DNA of 64,000 bases, from positions 620,001 to 684,000 of the forward strand of contig NZ_OU343031.1 in NCBI RefSeq assembly GCF_910593725.1. The letters are read 5' to 3'. The position numbers and the translations under genes are program-made. Origin of the DNA: Candidatus Vallotiella hemipterorum. Its GTDB lineage: Bacteria; Pseudomonadota; Gammaproteobacteria; Burkholderiales; Burkholderiaceae. Below the pieces are notes generated by a model that was not told where the DNA came from, did not search any database, and saw nothing but the letters and a program-made list of their open reading frames with translations. Below, piece after piece: positions 10,708 to 20,717 of the stretch. The first letter of the stretch is position 1; each line of letters begins with the position of its first letter.

Positions 10708-12228
10708 TTAAGAATCCCGACGCGGCATGCCGAATCCGCCTAATAGCGCAGCTAATCGTTGCTTAGGTAATTTCTTGTCGAGTACCGGATTCTGCTCTTC
10801 ATAGTTTGCTATTTGGCAGACTGAAAATGAGGGCTCATATGGCTTCGTAAAGAAGTCATCAACTAGCTTGGCATCAGGTATTGATGAGCGTACCCGGTTA
10901 GAAACATCATCATGTCGATTACGACGACGGTCGTTACAATCAACACGTTCATGCGAGCTGTTCCGAGATGTTGATCGGTGTAACTCGAGAGGTTGAAGAG
11001 TGAACTTGCGGTTAATTAAATTTTCAATATCCGTCAGTTGTTTACACTCGTTGACATTGTACAATGACAACGCATCACCGGATGCCCCAGCACGACCCGT
11101 TCTCCCGATTCTATGCACATAGTCTTCCGCGTTAAATGGCAAATCGAAATTGATTACAGCCGGCAACTCTACAATATCTAGTCCTCGGGCGGCTACATCG
11201 GTTGCAACTAACGCTTCAATTGTTCCGAGCTTAAATGCCTCTAACGCCTGCATTCGCTCGCTTTGAGAGCGATCCCCATGAATTGCGGTAGCTATTATGC
11301 CATCGCGCGTGAGTTGCCTTGCCAGCCGACTTGCTCCGATCTTACTGTTGCAAAAAATAATTACTTGCTTTAATTTACGCTGACGGATTAACTGAAGGAT
11401 TGCCGCTTGCTTATTAGGCTCGGACACTTCAAAGACGATTTGCCGAACATTCTCAGCTGCTGAATTACTACGAGCTACTTCAATCGTAACCGGATTGCGT
11501 AAGTAAGTCGCTGCGAGTTTTTTAATCTCAGCGGAGAATGTCGCGGAAAACAACAAGGTCTGTTTTTCACGTGGCAACAAGTTTAGGATTCTCTGCAAGT
11601 CTGGTAAGAAGCCCATGTCAAGCATCCGATCAGCTTCGTCGAGTACAAGTATCTGCACCTGAGCTAATGACGTACTTTTTTGCTGAATATGATCAAGTAG
11701 CCGACCGGGTGTCGCGATTACGATCTCGACACCACGGCGCAATTCAGCCACTTGTGGATTGATATCGACACCGCCAAATATGACTGTACTGCGTAATGAT
11801 GTGTACTTAGCATACCTATGGACATTAGTTGCTACTTGATTTGCAAGTTCTCGAGTAGGGGTCAAAATAAGTGCTCGTACTGGATGGCGTGCGGGAGATG
11901 CACTAAGACTAGCAAGTGGAAACAAGCGTTGAATAATTGGTAGTGCAAAGCTAGCTGTCTTACCTGTTCCGGTCTGCGCTGCACCCATGACGTCTCGGCC
12001 AGCTAGCACAGCTGGGATCGCCTGAGCCTGGATCGGCGTTGGTTTTACATAGCCCTGTTCTATTACTGACCGAACGATTAACGCAGAAAGGCCAAATTCA
12101 TCAAATGACAATGGAAAAGACACTGGTACTGAGCTAGAAACGGCGATACCACAAGAAACTCGTGCTTCAGTTAGAATGGAACGCGAGGTAGTATTTAGAT
12201 CTAATGCTATATGTGAGCGTTCGCTCAA
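10708..12228 (-). CDS. rhlE: DEAD-box ATP-dependent RNA helicase, RhlE type
   Basis: Unwinds RNA in ribosome assembly or RNA decay, in the cytosol. 506 residues. Motifs in order: Q-motif region GYVKPTPIQAQAIP, Walker A AAQTGTGKT, PTRELA, TPGRLLDH, DEAD box VLDEADRMLDMGF, SAT, then in the second domain ARGLDI and HRIGRTGRAG. A short basic tail follows. The start codon is TTG (12226-12228), and the first 40 residues before the Q motif are poorly conserved, so a later start is possible. The gene stands alone between long gaps. Survival in a small genome suggests an important role in ribosome assembly or RNA turnover. The exact subfamily name is inferred from similarity to Burkholderia RhlE. Confidence 0.88.
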   Translation of the reverse strand: MSERSHIALDLNTTSRSILTEARVSCGIAVSSSVPVSFPLSFDEFGLSALIVRSVIEQGYVKPTPIQAQAIPAVLAGRDVMGAAQTGTGKTASFALPIIQRLFPLASLSASPARHPVRALILTPTRELANQVATNVHRYAKYTSLRSTVIFGGVDINPQVAELRRGVEIVIATPGRLLDHIQQKSTSLAQVQILVLDEADRMLDMGFLPDLQRILNLLPREKQTLLFSATFSAEIKKLAATYLRNPVTIEVARSNSAAENVRQIVFEVSEPNKQAAILQLIRQRKLKQVIIFCNSKIGASRLARQLTRDGIIATAIHGDRSQSERMQALEAFKLGTIEALVATDVAARGLDIVELPAVINFDLPFNAEDYVHRIGRTGRAGASGDALSLYNVNECKQLTDIENLINRKFTLQPLELHRSTSRNSSHERVDCNDRRRNRHDDVSNRVRSSIPDAKLVDDFFTKPYEPSFSVCQIANYEEQNPVLDKKLPKQRLAALLGGFGMPRRDS

Positions 12229-13284
12229 GCGGATGCCCTCCGAGGGAATGCTGGAATAATGCTCAATTATAGCACTCTATACACTTAGTATCCGGTGATA
12301 CTAGATACATACATCGGACCCCTCGCTCTCGGAAATAATTTAGGTCATCCTAAAAAGGATGATTCATCTTATGGGGTATAGTTAATATAGGTCTACTTAA
12401 TTAAAAGAGATTTTTAGTAGCTTACTAGTGCATTAAATAATTTGAACGCCTCTATTTTTAATGATGTTTATCTATGTCCCTACGCCGAGGTATCTTCCGC
12501 ATCTGCCTTGCTGCTTGATTTTATTTAAGAAAATTTAGTATAAGCTCATAGCTTAATAGGCTGTTGCATGCTTAAGAATACTCGGTATAATTCTGAGAAA
12601 ATGTAGGGCTGGGACAGCCCGGTTATGAGTAACGTATCGGGTACTTTTTTATACGTTATAATTAGGGAATAGCAGACCTAAAGCCGAAAAATCTAAGTGC
12701 TTAATATTCTTGTTTTTTAGCCGTCTAGCATCAGAAGTGCATTGCTTAATACATTCTACAACTAGCGTATATAGAGTATACTAATACCACGTAATGTGGT
12801 TCTCAAGCTTTGCTTGCTCGCATCGAGGCCGTGTTTACGTTCGATCTGCTGTAAACCACTATGCTGCCCGGTGCGTTGTAATAAGAATAGCTCTGATAAA
12901 GCTGATCGGAGCACTAAGCATAGCTTTATAGCTACACCCCAAAAGTTTTATATAATAAGAAATATCTTTCTGAAAACAGAGAGCATCGTACGTTTGATGC
13001 GAGATCCTTATCAAACGTAATCTTATTATTAATTCGTGCAAATAGGGTCGAGATTCTTCTTAACACTTTTCTAACATCGGATCTGTGTAAATTCTTCGCT
13101 ACTTTATTTCACTTATCGATATTAGACGTAGAATTATAAGATTCTAGACGCTAGAAAAAGCATTCTACGCTCAGTTACTTGCTCTAATATGGACGTAGAG
13201 AACGGTAAATAATATTACGCAACTTCGACGCGCCGCTACTGGAATAAGTAATAATTATGTATTGATAAATACGCGTCATACTTC
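12229..13284. other. Gap between rhlE and rsxB, no gene seen
   Basis: About 1.05 kb between divergent genes, so both promoters should lie here. Short frames in it (such as 12796-13020) show no family features. A 7 bp hairpin with an A-rich loop lies near 12344-12362. Confidence 0.5.
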
Positions 13285-14133
13285 TTGACGTACCTAGGTT
13301 CCAATACTGTGAGCGTCTCTCCATCGCTTGCGGATCGCATCGACGATCTGCTTCCTCAAACCCAATGCACCAAATGTGGCTATAACGGATGCCGACCTTA
13401 TGCGGATGCTATTGCAAACGGCGTAGCAAGCTACAACCAGTGTCCGCCCGGAGGGCGACAAGGTGTCGCCCGGCTAGCATCTTTGCTTAATAAGCCAATT
13501 ATTCCGCTCAACCCAATTAATGGTGTCGAGCGAGTACGACTACGAGCGGTAATTGATGAAACTATATGTATCGGATGTACGTTATGTACGCAAGCGTGCC
13601 CAGTTGATGCTATTGTCGGCGCACCAAAGCAGCTGCATACAGTATTACTAGATTGGTGTACTGGGTGTGATCTATGCATTGCTCCGTGCCCTGTCAATTG
13701 TATTGAGATGATTCCAATAACTGAAATTGCTACCGGATGGGATGCATGGTCCCCTCAGCAGGCAGAAGCAGCCCGACAGCGGCATGAGACGCGTAATCTT
13801 CGGATTAGGAAAAAGCGTGATCAGGCGCAACAGCATGCTGCCTCACGCCATGCAATACTACCAGTAAAACTGCCGCCCGCATTAGAATGGGCCTTGACGG
13901 CGGCGACTACTATCTCAGCTAGCTCGCTAGAAGTAAGGCTCATAGCGTTGTTGAAAAACTATATCGCTATACGGAAACAAGCTGTTATCAAGATGGCGCT
14001 AGCGCGTATCCACAATAAAAAAGAAGAACTAGTTGCTCAGGGAGGGGTAGTGCCTCGGAACATATTAGGCGTGAGTATAAGCATACAAGAGCAAATCGAC
14101 GCGACTAAGGCCGGACAGCAGAGCTTGGATTAA
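13285..14133 (+). CDS. rsxB: Electron transport complex subunit B-like ferredoxin
   Basis: Iron-sulfur protein of the Rsx/Rnf membrane electron-transport family. 282 residues as drawn from a TTG; an in-frame GTG at 13309 is closer to the start of relatives, and neither has a clear ribosome binding site. An N-terminal four-cysteine cluster motif ([16 protein letters not shown] and a following CP) is followed by two classical 4Fe-4S motifs, [12 protein letters not shown] and [12 protein letters not shown], then a charged alanine-rich tail. As in Burkholderia, it sits beside nth. No other Rsx subunits are visible here, so its partner is unknown. A perfect 8 bp inverted repeat lies in the gene at 13453-13471. 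Confidence 0.85.
   Translation: MTYLGSNTVSVSPSLADRIDDLLPQTQCTKCGYNGCRPYADAIANGVASYNQCPPGGRQGVARLASLLNKPIIPLNPINGVERVRLRAVIDETICIGCTLCTQACPVDAIVGAPKQLHTVLLDWCTGCDLCIAPCPVNCIEMIPITEIATGWDAWSPQQAEAARQRHETRNLRIRKKRDQAQQHAASRHAILPVKLPPALEWALTAATTISASSLEVRLIALLKNYIAIRKQAVIKMALARIHNKKEELVAQGGVVPRNILGVSISIQEQIDATKAGQQSLD
13453..13471. repeat. Short perfect inverted repeat inside rsxB
   Basis: GGGCGACA (13453-13460) and TGTCGCCC (13464-13471) flank a 3-base loop within the coding sequence. It is one of several GC-rich hairpins found inside genes of this window. Confidence 0.7.
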
Positions 14134-14268
14134 GCTAAAAAGATGAAAGTAGCTGCACTCTATTGAATACCCTACTATACTCTCCATCCAGTGTCACTGG
14201 AATAGCTTGTTCCCCAATACGAGATAAATCACGTCGGTGTTTATTATTTTTCTAAGTCTAGAACTTTT

Positions 14269-14940
14269 ATGAACGCTAAAAAGCGCCGTGCAATCTACGA
14301 AACGCTGAAAAACTTGAACCCCTATCCAACTACAGAACTAGAGTATACAACATCGTTCGAACTTCTAATTGCAGTGATACTTTCAGCCCAAGCAACTGAT
14401 ATCTCTGTTAATAAAGCCATGCGCCAAATATTGCCGATTGCTAATACACCAAAAGCTATGCTAGCGCTTGGCGAGGAAGGTATAGAGCAGTATATTAAGG
14501 CAATTGGGTTATATAGAATCAAGGCCAAGAATATAATCTCGACCTGTAGAATGTTGTTAGATAAGCACTATGGAGAAGTACCCAATAATCGTAAAGCACT
14601 TGAGGCCCTTCCTGGGGTAGGCCGAAAGACAGCAAGTGTCGTGTTAAATACTATATTCGGGCACCCAACAATTGCTGTCGATACACACGTCTTCCGCGTT
14701 GCGAACCGAACGCGGCTAGCAACAGGTAAAAACGTCCGAGCAGTAGAGGTTGCCCTAAAAAAACTCACACCAGCTGAATTCCAGCATAATGCACACCACT
14801 GGTTAATTTTGCACGGCCGACACGTATGCTATGCACGGGCGCCTAAATGCGGGAATTGTGTGATCGAGACGCTTTGTGAATTTAAGAGTAAAACGTATGC
14901 TTTTACTCAAAAATGTATTGACTCTCACAAAGTTTATTAG
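14269..14940 (+). CDS. nth: Endonuclease III
   Basis: DNA glycosylase/AP lyase that removes oxidised pyrimidines in base excision repair. 223 residues, normal length. The helix-hairpin-helix LPGVGRKTA contains the catalytic lysine, VDTHVFRVANR carries the catalytic aspartate, and the C-terminal 4Fe-4S loop has the spacing C-x6-C-x2-C-x5-C (CYARAPKCGNCVIETLC). ATG start. It lies 135 bases after rsxB, the neighbour order seen in Burkholderia. Keeping a base-excision glycosylase is notable, since many reduced genomes lose repair genes. Confidence 0.96.
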   Translation: MNAKKRRAIYETLKNLNPYPTTELEYTTSFELLIAVILSAQATDISVNKAMRQILPIANTPKAMLALGEEGIEQYIKAIGLYRIKAKNIISTCRMLLDKHYGEVPNNRKALEALPGVGRKTASVVLNTIFGHPTIAVDTHVFRVANRTRLATGKNVRAVEVALKKLTPAEFQHNAHHWLILHGRHVCYARAPKCGNCVIETLCEFKSKTYAFTQKCIDSHKVY

Positions 14941-16200
14941 ATGAATTTGTCTAATCTATTGGTCCTTTGAGATGTAATTAAATATTAAGTACCTGCCCTG
15001 ATAGGCAGTTTAGTACTATACTACATGTTCAAAGAAATTAGTTATTTTCTCTGCTACAGTATAACAATGCTGTACATGTTAGCGTGAATTTAGCTCTGCT
15101 ATAGAACATCAACGCCATCCTTCGACACCGTAGATTAACAACCCTGTATTAACCTACAGTTCCAGAGCTTTTTCTCTTTAATATGCCTAGTAAGTATATT
15201 ACATAGTCTCGTCTGAATACGTATCTATTAATATCTACTCGCTTGTTTGGGCATTAAAACAGTATCCTGCACATCATGTAATCAAGCGCTCTAAGCGTAT
15301 CATAAAATCAGAAATCTAGAGAAAATGCGTCCAGGGTAATCGCAAGCTAATTGCGCTATAGAGGTTTATAAAACCCCTGTTGCCTTGCTGTTATACGCGC
15401 AGCACCTAACTGTATTTCTTACACATATTACGTGTTCTAAAATATAGTAAGTACGAACTACGAACTAAGAAGTATTTTTAGAGACATTAACATGAGTGCC
15501 TATCCTGATAGAAGTCAGTATGAAATGCATTTATAGATAAAATACAATGTCCTATTTGTTTAATCTATTATAAGAATATTATAGTACCTCCTACTAAGGA
15601 TAGATTTACGCCTCTTATAAGCTTCGGAAAATTATGAGGAACCCAGCTAAGTTTACCCTACCTCAAAGATATTTCATCATGGCTGACTATTATTAATCTT
15701 ATGCCTAGTATTATAGTATATTAGATGGTAATCAATTATATTAAAGAATAAATAACTCTCTAGCACCCTATTAACTATAGAATATATTATCGCTAATTCT
15801 AGTGTAGGCTGATTCTTTTCTTACAACTATATGCGCCAGCTCATCTTATGCAGAGATGGTTTCTATCAACAGAATTGCTATCACTATAAGATTAATCTTA
15901 ACCTACTTAAGGTTAAGAAATTACGTCAACCTATATTTAGAAGTTGCGGTAATTGCTCTTTTATCATATAACCTATACATTAGCTTGTCTTTCCAACTAT
16001 GGAAGATTATTCCATGTCAAATTTTACTGTTTATTAAAAATTTGTCTTATTTATTTAAACTTCAGAAAATTACGTACTAATTTATATAAATAAGATAATT
16101 TTGTTGTTAGGATCCTACGTCTTTTTATAAACTAGTATGTAAAAAAACTTCCTAGTATACCCACATCTTTAAAAAAGTTGCTATACTTCCCATTCTTCGC
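14941..16200. other. Long gap between nth and tRNA-Arg, no gene recognised
   Basis: 1.26 kb, very AT-rich, with stops in all frames. A 74-codon frame at 15856-16080 has the isoleucine/leucine-rich look of random AT-rich DNA. Relatives carry genes near here (I recall greB beside tRNA-Arg), but I could not find readable traces. The tRNA-Arg promoter should lie just before 16201. Confidence 0.45.
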
Positions 16201-16277
16201 GCGGCTGTAGCTCAGTTGGATAGAGTACTTGGCTACGAACCAAGGGGTCGTGGGTTCAAATCCTGCCAGCCGCGCCA
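16201..16277 (+). tRNA. tRNA-Arg (ACG)
   Basis: 77 bases with encoded CCA. Acceptor GCGGCTG pairs with CAGCCGC; the anticodon stem-loop CTTGG CTACGAA CCAAG gives anticodon ACG, whose A34 is normally edited to inosine by TadA to read CGU, CGC and CGA. T-arm GTGGG TTCAAAT CCTGC has one weak pair. It sits directly beyond the decayed spoT. Confidence 0.96.
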
Positions 16278-16384
16278 TACCTTATAGCTAAGCATAAATT
16301 AGTACTCAACTACCGTAACGGTGGTATGCCTTGTCTGACCCGTATTTATGGCTAACGAGTACCTGAACTAAGAACGTAATATTA

Positions 16385-18060
16385 TTCATTTTTTAGATAA
16401 CGCCTATCTATAGCAATGTGCGTAGTATCTGTATTAGTAGTAGAAATAGTAACAGCTACTTGAGCAAAAAATTCCTAGAGCGTTATGACTAGCACTGTAA
16501 CCGCTATATAAGTAAACAACCTAGCGGAGGTTGCCAATATAATACTAAATTAGCACCAAATCAGGACTAGGATCACGTTAATAGACGATATCGCTAATTA
16601 ATACGAAATCGTATGGATCGATATGCCAAGACCCATCCTCATGTAGCTTGCAATGCTATTCTCAGGAATCGGATAATAACAAGACAGCAGTTGTACTTTT
16701 ATGATTTTTGTAGCAGTAATTAATACTGGCGTTTATTACTAGCATTAGTTAGTGCTTTAAGATCTAGTTTTTAGCATCTCTATCGCGGTTTTTAAAAAAA
16801 TGAAATTTTCTGAGCAAGTATCATGGCAATTTAATACCCCCCCACAATGCAAACCTGGTGTTATAAATACTTCTTGCTACGATTTATGCCGGTCCAGATA
16901 TTATCCTAAATCTCTAGTATAAGTTTAGCAAGAGATAGTTAATGGGTTTTGGCACTTTCTCTATAAGCTGCTCGCCTAATTGCACCAACTTATGCAAACG
17001 CATCGTTTTTAAGTAATAGGGAATCTCTGAACATACCCTTCCAGTTGGAAAAAGCACTAACCAGCCTGGATTTTATCTTAAGTATAGAGCCGTGATAACT
17101 TCAATAATCTCACCCTTAACTCTGTACATGATAGAAATCACTTATTATTAATATTGATAATAATATATTGGTTATATAAATCTCTATGTACTGAATTCAC
17201 TAAGTTTAGTGCAATCTATGCATTCATACTATGATTTTTACATAGTATGAATGCATAGATTGCATCTTAAAATAGATGCTATTTTGACATGCTAAAGGAG
17301 TTCGCTAGAGTTAACTTCCTTTACTTAAAATATCAAGTAATGCTTTATTAGCTACTAATTCGCCCGCTTTTGAACATCTCCCAGGTCCATATTGTCATGC
17401 TTAATTACAGCCAATAAGCTGCAGCGCTTTCTTCGGCAATCTGATGCATCTTAGACGGTATGGATTTAGAACTCGACTAGTATGCTAAACTGACCTACTA
17501 GAGTAGTGTTTAATAACTGATATCTATTGCCTTTTAGGATTGCTATGTAATATTTGAACTTCTGGGGCACTAGTTGGTAATGAGTATACCTATAACTACT
17601 CGCAAACCGTATACGTCGAGCATCTTCAAAAATGATAATCAGCTTATTACGCATCTTTTTATAGATGCTGTAAATCGTTTTTTCACGCTAGGTCAGATTG
17701 GCATTATCCACAGAATTCTGTACTGATTCCATAATCTTATTAATAACTATCCGTTAATTGCTTTGTGCTGCTTTAACAACCTTTTTAGGTGTTATATACC
17801 GCAGCGGACTAAAATTATCGAAACTTAACCCCTGTAGATCACTATATCATATAAGATTGAAGCTCTTCAGTCAGATTTAAAGGCGACATAACGTTATTCG
17901 TGTTCGACTGCTTGAGTGTCTCTATATTAATAGACCCGTACGTAGGCAATATTTTAAGAGCTACGCTAGTTTTTCTCTTGCAATATTTATGCGCTGTCTA
18001 GAGATATAGATTAGGATTCGAGCCTCAGTGGATGTATATAGTGCGTTGCACGCTTATCTG
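16385..18060 (-). pseudogene. spoT: Decayed spoT/relA ((p)ppGpp synthetase/hydrolase)
   Basis: The reverse strand downstream of rpoZ contains ordered fragments of SpoT broken by stops and frameshifts. Near 17700-17820: SPLRY and INKIMESVQ. Near 17640-17690: REKTIYSIYKKMR. Near 17470-17620: LDVYG, KFKYYIAI, NTTLVGQF. Near 17430: MHQIAEE and W. Near 17290: HVKI. Near 17120: GEIIEVITA. Near 16990-17070: NPGWL, PTGR, YLKTMR and LGEQL. At 16390-16470: the ACT domain AQVAVTIS and THIAID. These match synthetase, TGS and ACT parts in the right order. The N-terminal HD hydrolase region is mostly gone (perhaps YIHPL near 18020). This is the gene that follows rpoZ in Burkholderia, so loss was by decay in place. 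Confidence 0.88.
17210..17264. repeat. Perfect 24 bp inverted repeat, 7-base loop
   Basis: Bases 17210-17233 are exactly reverse-complemented at 17241-17264 (arms begin TGCAATCTATGC) around ATTTTTA. It lies inside the spoT relic, at the position where the readable SpoT sequence breaks off before its TGS domain. A stem of this length and perfection would not have been part of the old gene. Confidence 0.85.
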
Positions 18061-18162
18061 TTGTACTCGCCGCAAACAACAATTTAGAGGTGTGCATTAA
18101 ATTAGAATTTATGTATAACCTAGGACTATTAGGCTGCAACTAGCACATAATGTATACACCGA

Positions 18163-18366
18163 TTAGACTGGTACTCTTTTTAGCATCTCGATACCAACTT
18201 TTGCTTCGGAAATCTCGCGTAGTGCAAGTACTGTTGGCTTATCTTTGCTTTCTATCTTCGGTGTGTGGCCCTGCGCGAGTTCTCGTGCGCGATACGTTGC
18301 TACTAACGCAAGCTCGAATCGGTTAGAAATATGCTTCAAGCAGTCTTCAACTGTAATGCGAGCCAT
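18163..18366 (-). CDS. rpoZ: RNA polymerase omega subunit
   Basis: Small subunit that helps assemble and stabilise RNA polymerase and forms part of one (p)ppGpp binding site. 67 residues, normal length, beginning [23 protein letters not shown]. The coding strand has the strong ribosome binding site AAAGGAG about eight bases before the ATG. It follows gmk by 47 bases, in the usual yicC-gmk-rpoZ order. Its normal next neighbour, spoT, is decayed, so its role as a ppGpp sensor may be moot unless another synthetase exists. Confidence 0.96.
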   Translation of the reverse strand: MARITVEDCLKHISNRFELALVATYRARELAQGHTPKIESKDKPTVLALREISEAKVGIEMLKRVPV

Positions 18367-18413
18367 GCTGAAATCTCCTTTATCACTAAAAATTATTTAT
18401 ACGTGCAGCGCTA

Positions 18414-19076
18414 CTAATTTTCCTGCAATGAATGAATACCTAATTCGACGAATAGTTTTTCGTGGCGTGTATACTGTGCTGAGAAACATAGTCGTCTTGA
18501 GGTGACTATGCTTTGCATCTCGGTTAATGCACGATCGAAAATATTGTTAATCAACACATATTCAAATTCGGGCGCATGCAGCATTTCATTGCTAGCGGCT
18601 AACATCCGATGAGTAATTACATGCCGCTCGTCTTGTCCACGTTTATATAGACGCGCTTCTAGCACATCAATCGATGGTGGAAGGATAAAGATGCCAACTG
18701 CGTTTCGGAACTTCTTGCGCACCTGTCGAGCACCCTGCCAATCGATGTCAAGGAGTATATCTGCCCCACTCTTTATCTGCTCTTCGATCCATATACGTGA
18801 CGTTCCATAGTAATTGCCGTGAACTATGGCGCTCTCGAGAAACTCGTCTTGGGCATAGAGCTTCTGGAAATTAGATACTGAAATAAAATGATACTGAACG
18901 TTATTTTTCTCATTCTGCCTCGGCGGCCGAGTAGTATACGACACCGACATCCGGATTAGGGGATCGTCGGCTAATAGCGCATGAATTAGTGTTGACTTGC
19001 CTGCACCAGAGGGTGCAACTACCATAAACAGGTTTCCTGGATATCCTCCGGTGTAAAGATTACAATTATTTTTCAT
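18414..19076 (-). CDS. gmk: Guanylate kinase
   Basis: Phosphorylates GMP to GDP with ATP in the cytosol, an essential step of guanine nucleotide supply. 220 residues. The P-loop APSGAGKST is at about residues 21-29, the GMP-binding segment [10 protein letters not shown] follows, and [15 protein letters not shown] is the family segment with the conserved aspartates. Relatives are about 205-230 residues long. It starts nine bases after yicC ends, so the two are clearly cotranscribed, with rpoZ next. Confidence 0.97.
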   Translation of the reverse strand: MKNNCNLYTGGYPGNLFMVVAPSGAGKSTLIHALLADDPLIRMSVSYTTRPPRQNEKNNVQYHFISVSNFQKLYAQDEFLESAIVHGNYYGTSRIWIEEQIKSGADILLDIDWQGARQVRKKFRNAVGIFILPPSIDVLEARLYKRGQDERHVITHRMLAASNEMLHAPEFEYVLINNIFDRALTEMQSIVTSRRLCFSAQYTRHEKLFVELGIHSLQEN

Positions 19077-19085
19077 CGTGACAGA

Positions 19086-20027
19086 CTATTCCAAGTTTTG
19101 AACCTGTTCACGCATTTGCTCGATTAACAGCTTCAGCATCATAGATGCGTCTGCTAGCTCCTTTGCTACAGCCTTGGACCCCAAAGTATTTGCCTCTCGG
19201 TTTAGTTCCTGCATCATAAAATCTAGTTTCTTACCAACTCGGCCTCCATTCTTAATCATATAGCGAGTCTCAGCTAAATGCGCGCCTAATCGAGATAACT
19301 CCTCAGAGATATCGATACGGACGCCATATATTGTAACCTCTTGACGGATCCGTTCGATAATTTCCTCATGCGAGACAATTTTCGGGGAACCATCCAATAC
19401 CGCTATACCAAGTGCTGCCTGTAATCTCTCAATAATCTTTTTCTGGTGACGCGTAACTAGCTCAGGCACCAATGGTGTAAGGCTGCCGACAATTACCTCC
19501 ATCTTGGATATATTGGCTAATAGCATTGTAGCTAGTTGGCCTCCCTCGCGACTGCGAGAGTTAATGAGCTCATTCAGAGCCTGCTGACTGCAAGCTATAA
19601 CTGTGTCGCATAGTAATGATGCTGATAGGCCGCTATCAGCAATAACACCTGGCCAACGCAATATTTCACTAACGTGTAGACTACTCGCTTGGGGGAATAC
19701 ATCTAGAACAGAGCACTCTAGTGCTGCTAGTTGCAATAGCGCATTTCGATTAAGCGACTTAGTCATCGTTACCGGTTCGCTGCGCTGTACGTTAATTCGG
19801 ATATCGATCTTGCCTCGTGAAAGACGATTCATTAGTATTTCACGCAAGGTTAGCTCGCATATGCGGACCTCTTCGGGCATGCGAAAATTTAGGTCGAGAA
19901 ATCGAGAATTTGTTGTACGCAACTCGACTGATATACTCGCGGTATGAGTATTGCCACTGATCCCGGCCGAGCTGTCGACAAGCAGTTCTCGTATTACGCT
20001 AGCATAGCCCGTCATGCTACAAATCAT
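19086..20027 (-). CDS. yicC: YicC-family endoribonuclease
   Basis: Member of the YicC/YloC family; characterised members are endoribonucleases acting on RNA, and the physiological target here is unknown. 313 residues. It begins MICSMTGYASV, matching the family N-terminus MxxSMTGFA, and ends with the conserved block KKLDFMMQELNREANTLGSKA near residues 265-285, followed by the family tail LLIEQMREQVQNLE. It heads the yicC-gmk-rpoZ unit. The conserved start motif fixes the initiation codon. It diverges from rdgB. Confidence 0.93.
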   Translation of the reverse strand: MICSMTGYASVIRELLVDSSAGISGNTHTASISVELRTTNSRFLDLNFRMPEEVRICELTLREILMNRLSRGKIDIRINVQRSEPVTMTKSLNRNALLQLAALECSVLDVFPQASSLHVSEILRWPGVIADSGLSASLLCDTVIACSQQALNELINSRSREGGQLATMLLANISKMEVIVGSLTPLVPELVTRHQKKIIERLQAALGIAVLDGSPKIVSHEEIIERIRQEVTIYGVRIDISEELSRLGAHLAETRYMIKNGGRVGKKLDFMMQELNREANTLGSKAVAKELADASMMLKLLIEQMREQVQNLE

Positions 20028-20717
20028 TTTTACGTCTCATAATAATCTTTGTTTAAATGATGATTATCGCATTAAATGTATACTTACTGTAGTGACAGCA
20101 AGTGATATCAAAAGCAATCTGTAGGATCAAAAATCCGAACTTAGCGCTAAGATATAGTTTTCAGGTTAACTATTTTTAGTTGAAACCGCATTTAATTTCT
20201 AAGTGTTTGAATATACAAGTTCCGCGTCCACGGTTCGGTTACTGGTTCTACTAACGCGCCTAGAGAGATATGCATTACGTGCATCGCATAAGATTATAAA
20301 CGAGCCGGGGCTTACTGCTAAGTTTTCAACAGACTCCACTGCCCGAAAAATATATATATAGCGATCGCAGGCCAATGTGAAGAAAATAGAGTAAGAGTAC
20401 TTCAAAAAACCAAAGACCCCCCCCTTTTTTAAGTCAAACGCTGTACAGAGCACGCGATTAATCGATAACACATAGTAAGAGATCACAGCAATAACGCTCA
20501 GGCTTGACCACGGAGTGCAGCATATCAGTCGGTATCTGTAGCTAAAAAGCGGTGCTTAAACTAGACTGCGAAGAAAACGCACGTTGCGATACACATACAT
20601 ACTATGTAGTGATAATAGGGAGGCTGATTTTAAGTATAAATACAGTCTAAAAACTGTTGAGCTATATTGCGATAATACACACGCGCTATTAATCACGCTT
20701 AAAAAAGCGTAGAAGGT
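20028..20717. other. Gap between yicC and rdgB; rph expected, not clearly found
   Basis: 690 bases. In Burkholderia, RNase PH (rph) precedes rdgB. On the plus strand around 20235-20345 some words such as RLERYALRA and GLTAKF have the order of the RNase PH start, but the match is too weak to call. The stretch also has eight C followed by six T (20417-20430). It must include the promoters of both flanking genes. Confidence 0.35.

Noticed and set aside
10615-12580. Shared word GGCTGTTGCAT at about 10616 and 12560, like the ends of some insertion sequences
   Set aside because: Only about eleven bases match, orientation is the same, and no transposase trace lies between; the intact rhlE gene fills most of the interval.
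15856-16080. 74-codon hydrophobic frame before tRNA-Arg
   Set aside because: Rich in I, L and Y as expected from random AT-rich DNA; no start context and no family.
17466-17654. 62-codon minus-strand frame as a possible small gene
   Set aside because: Its residues (KFKYYIAI, NTTLVGQF) are SpoT fragments joined by a frameshift, so it is part of the pseudogene.
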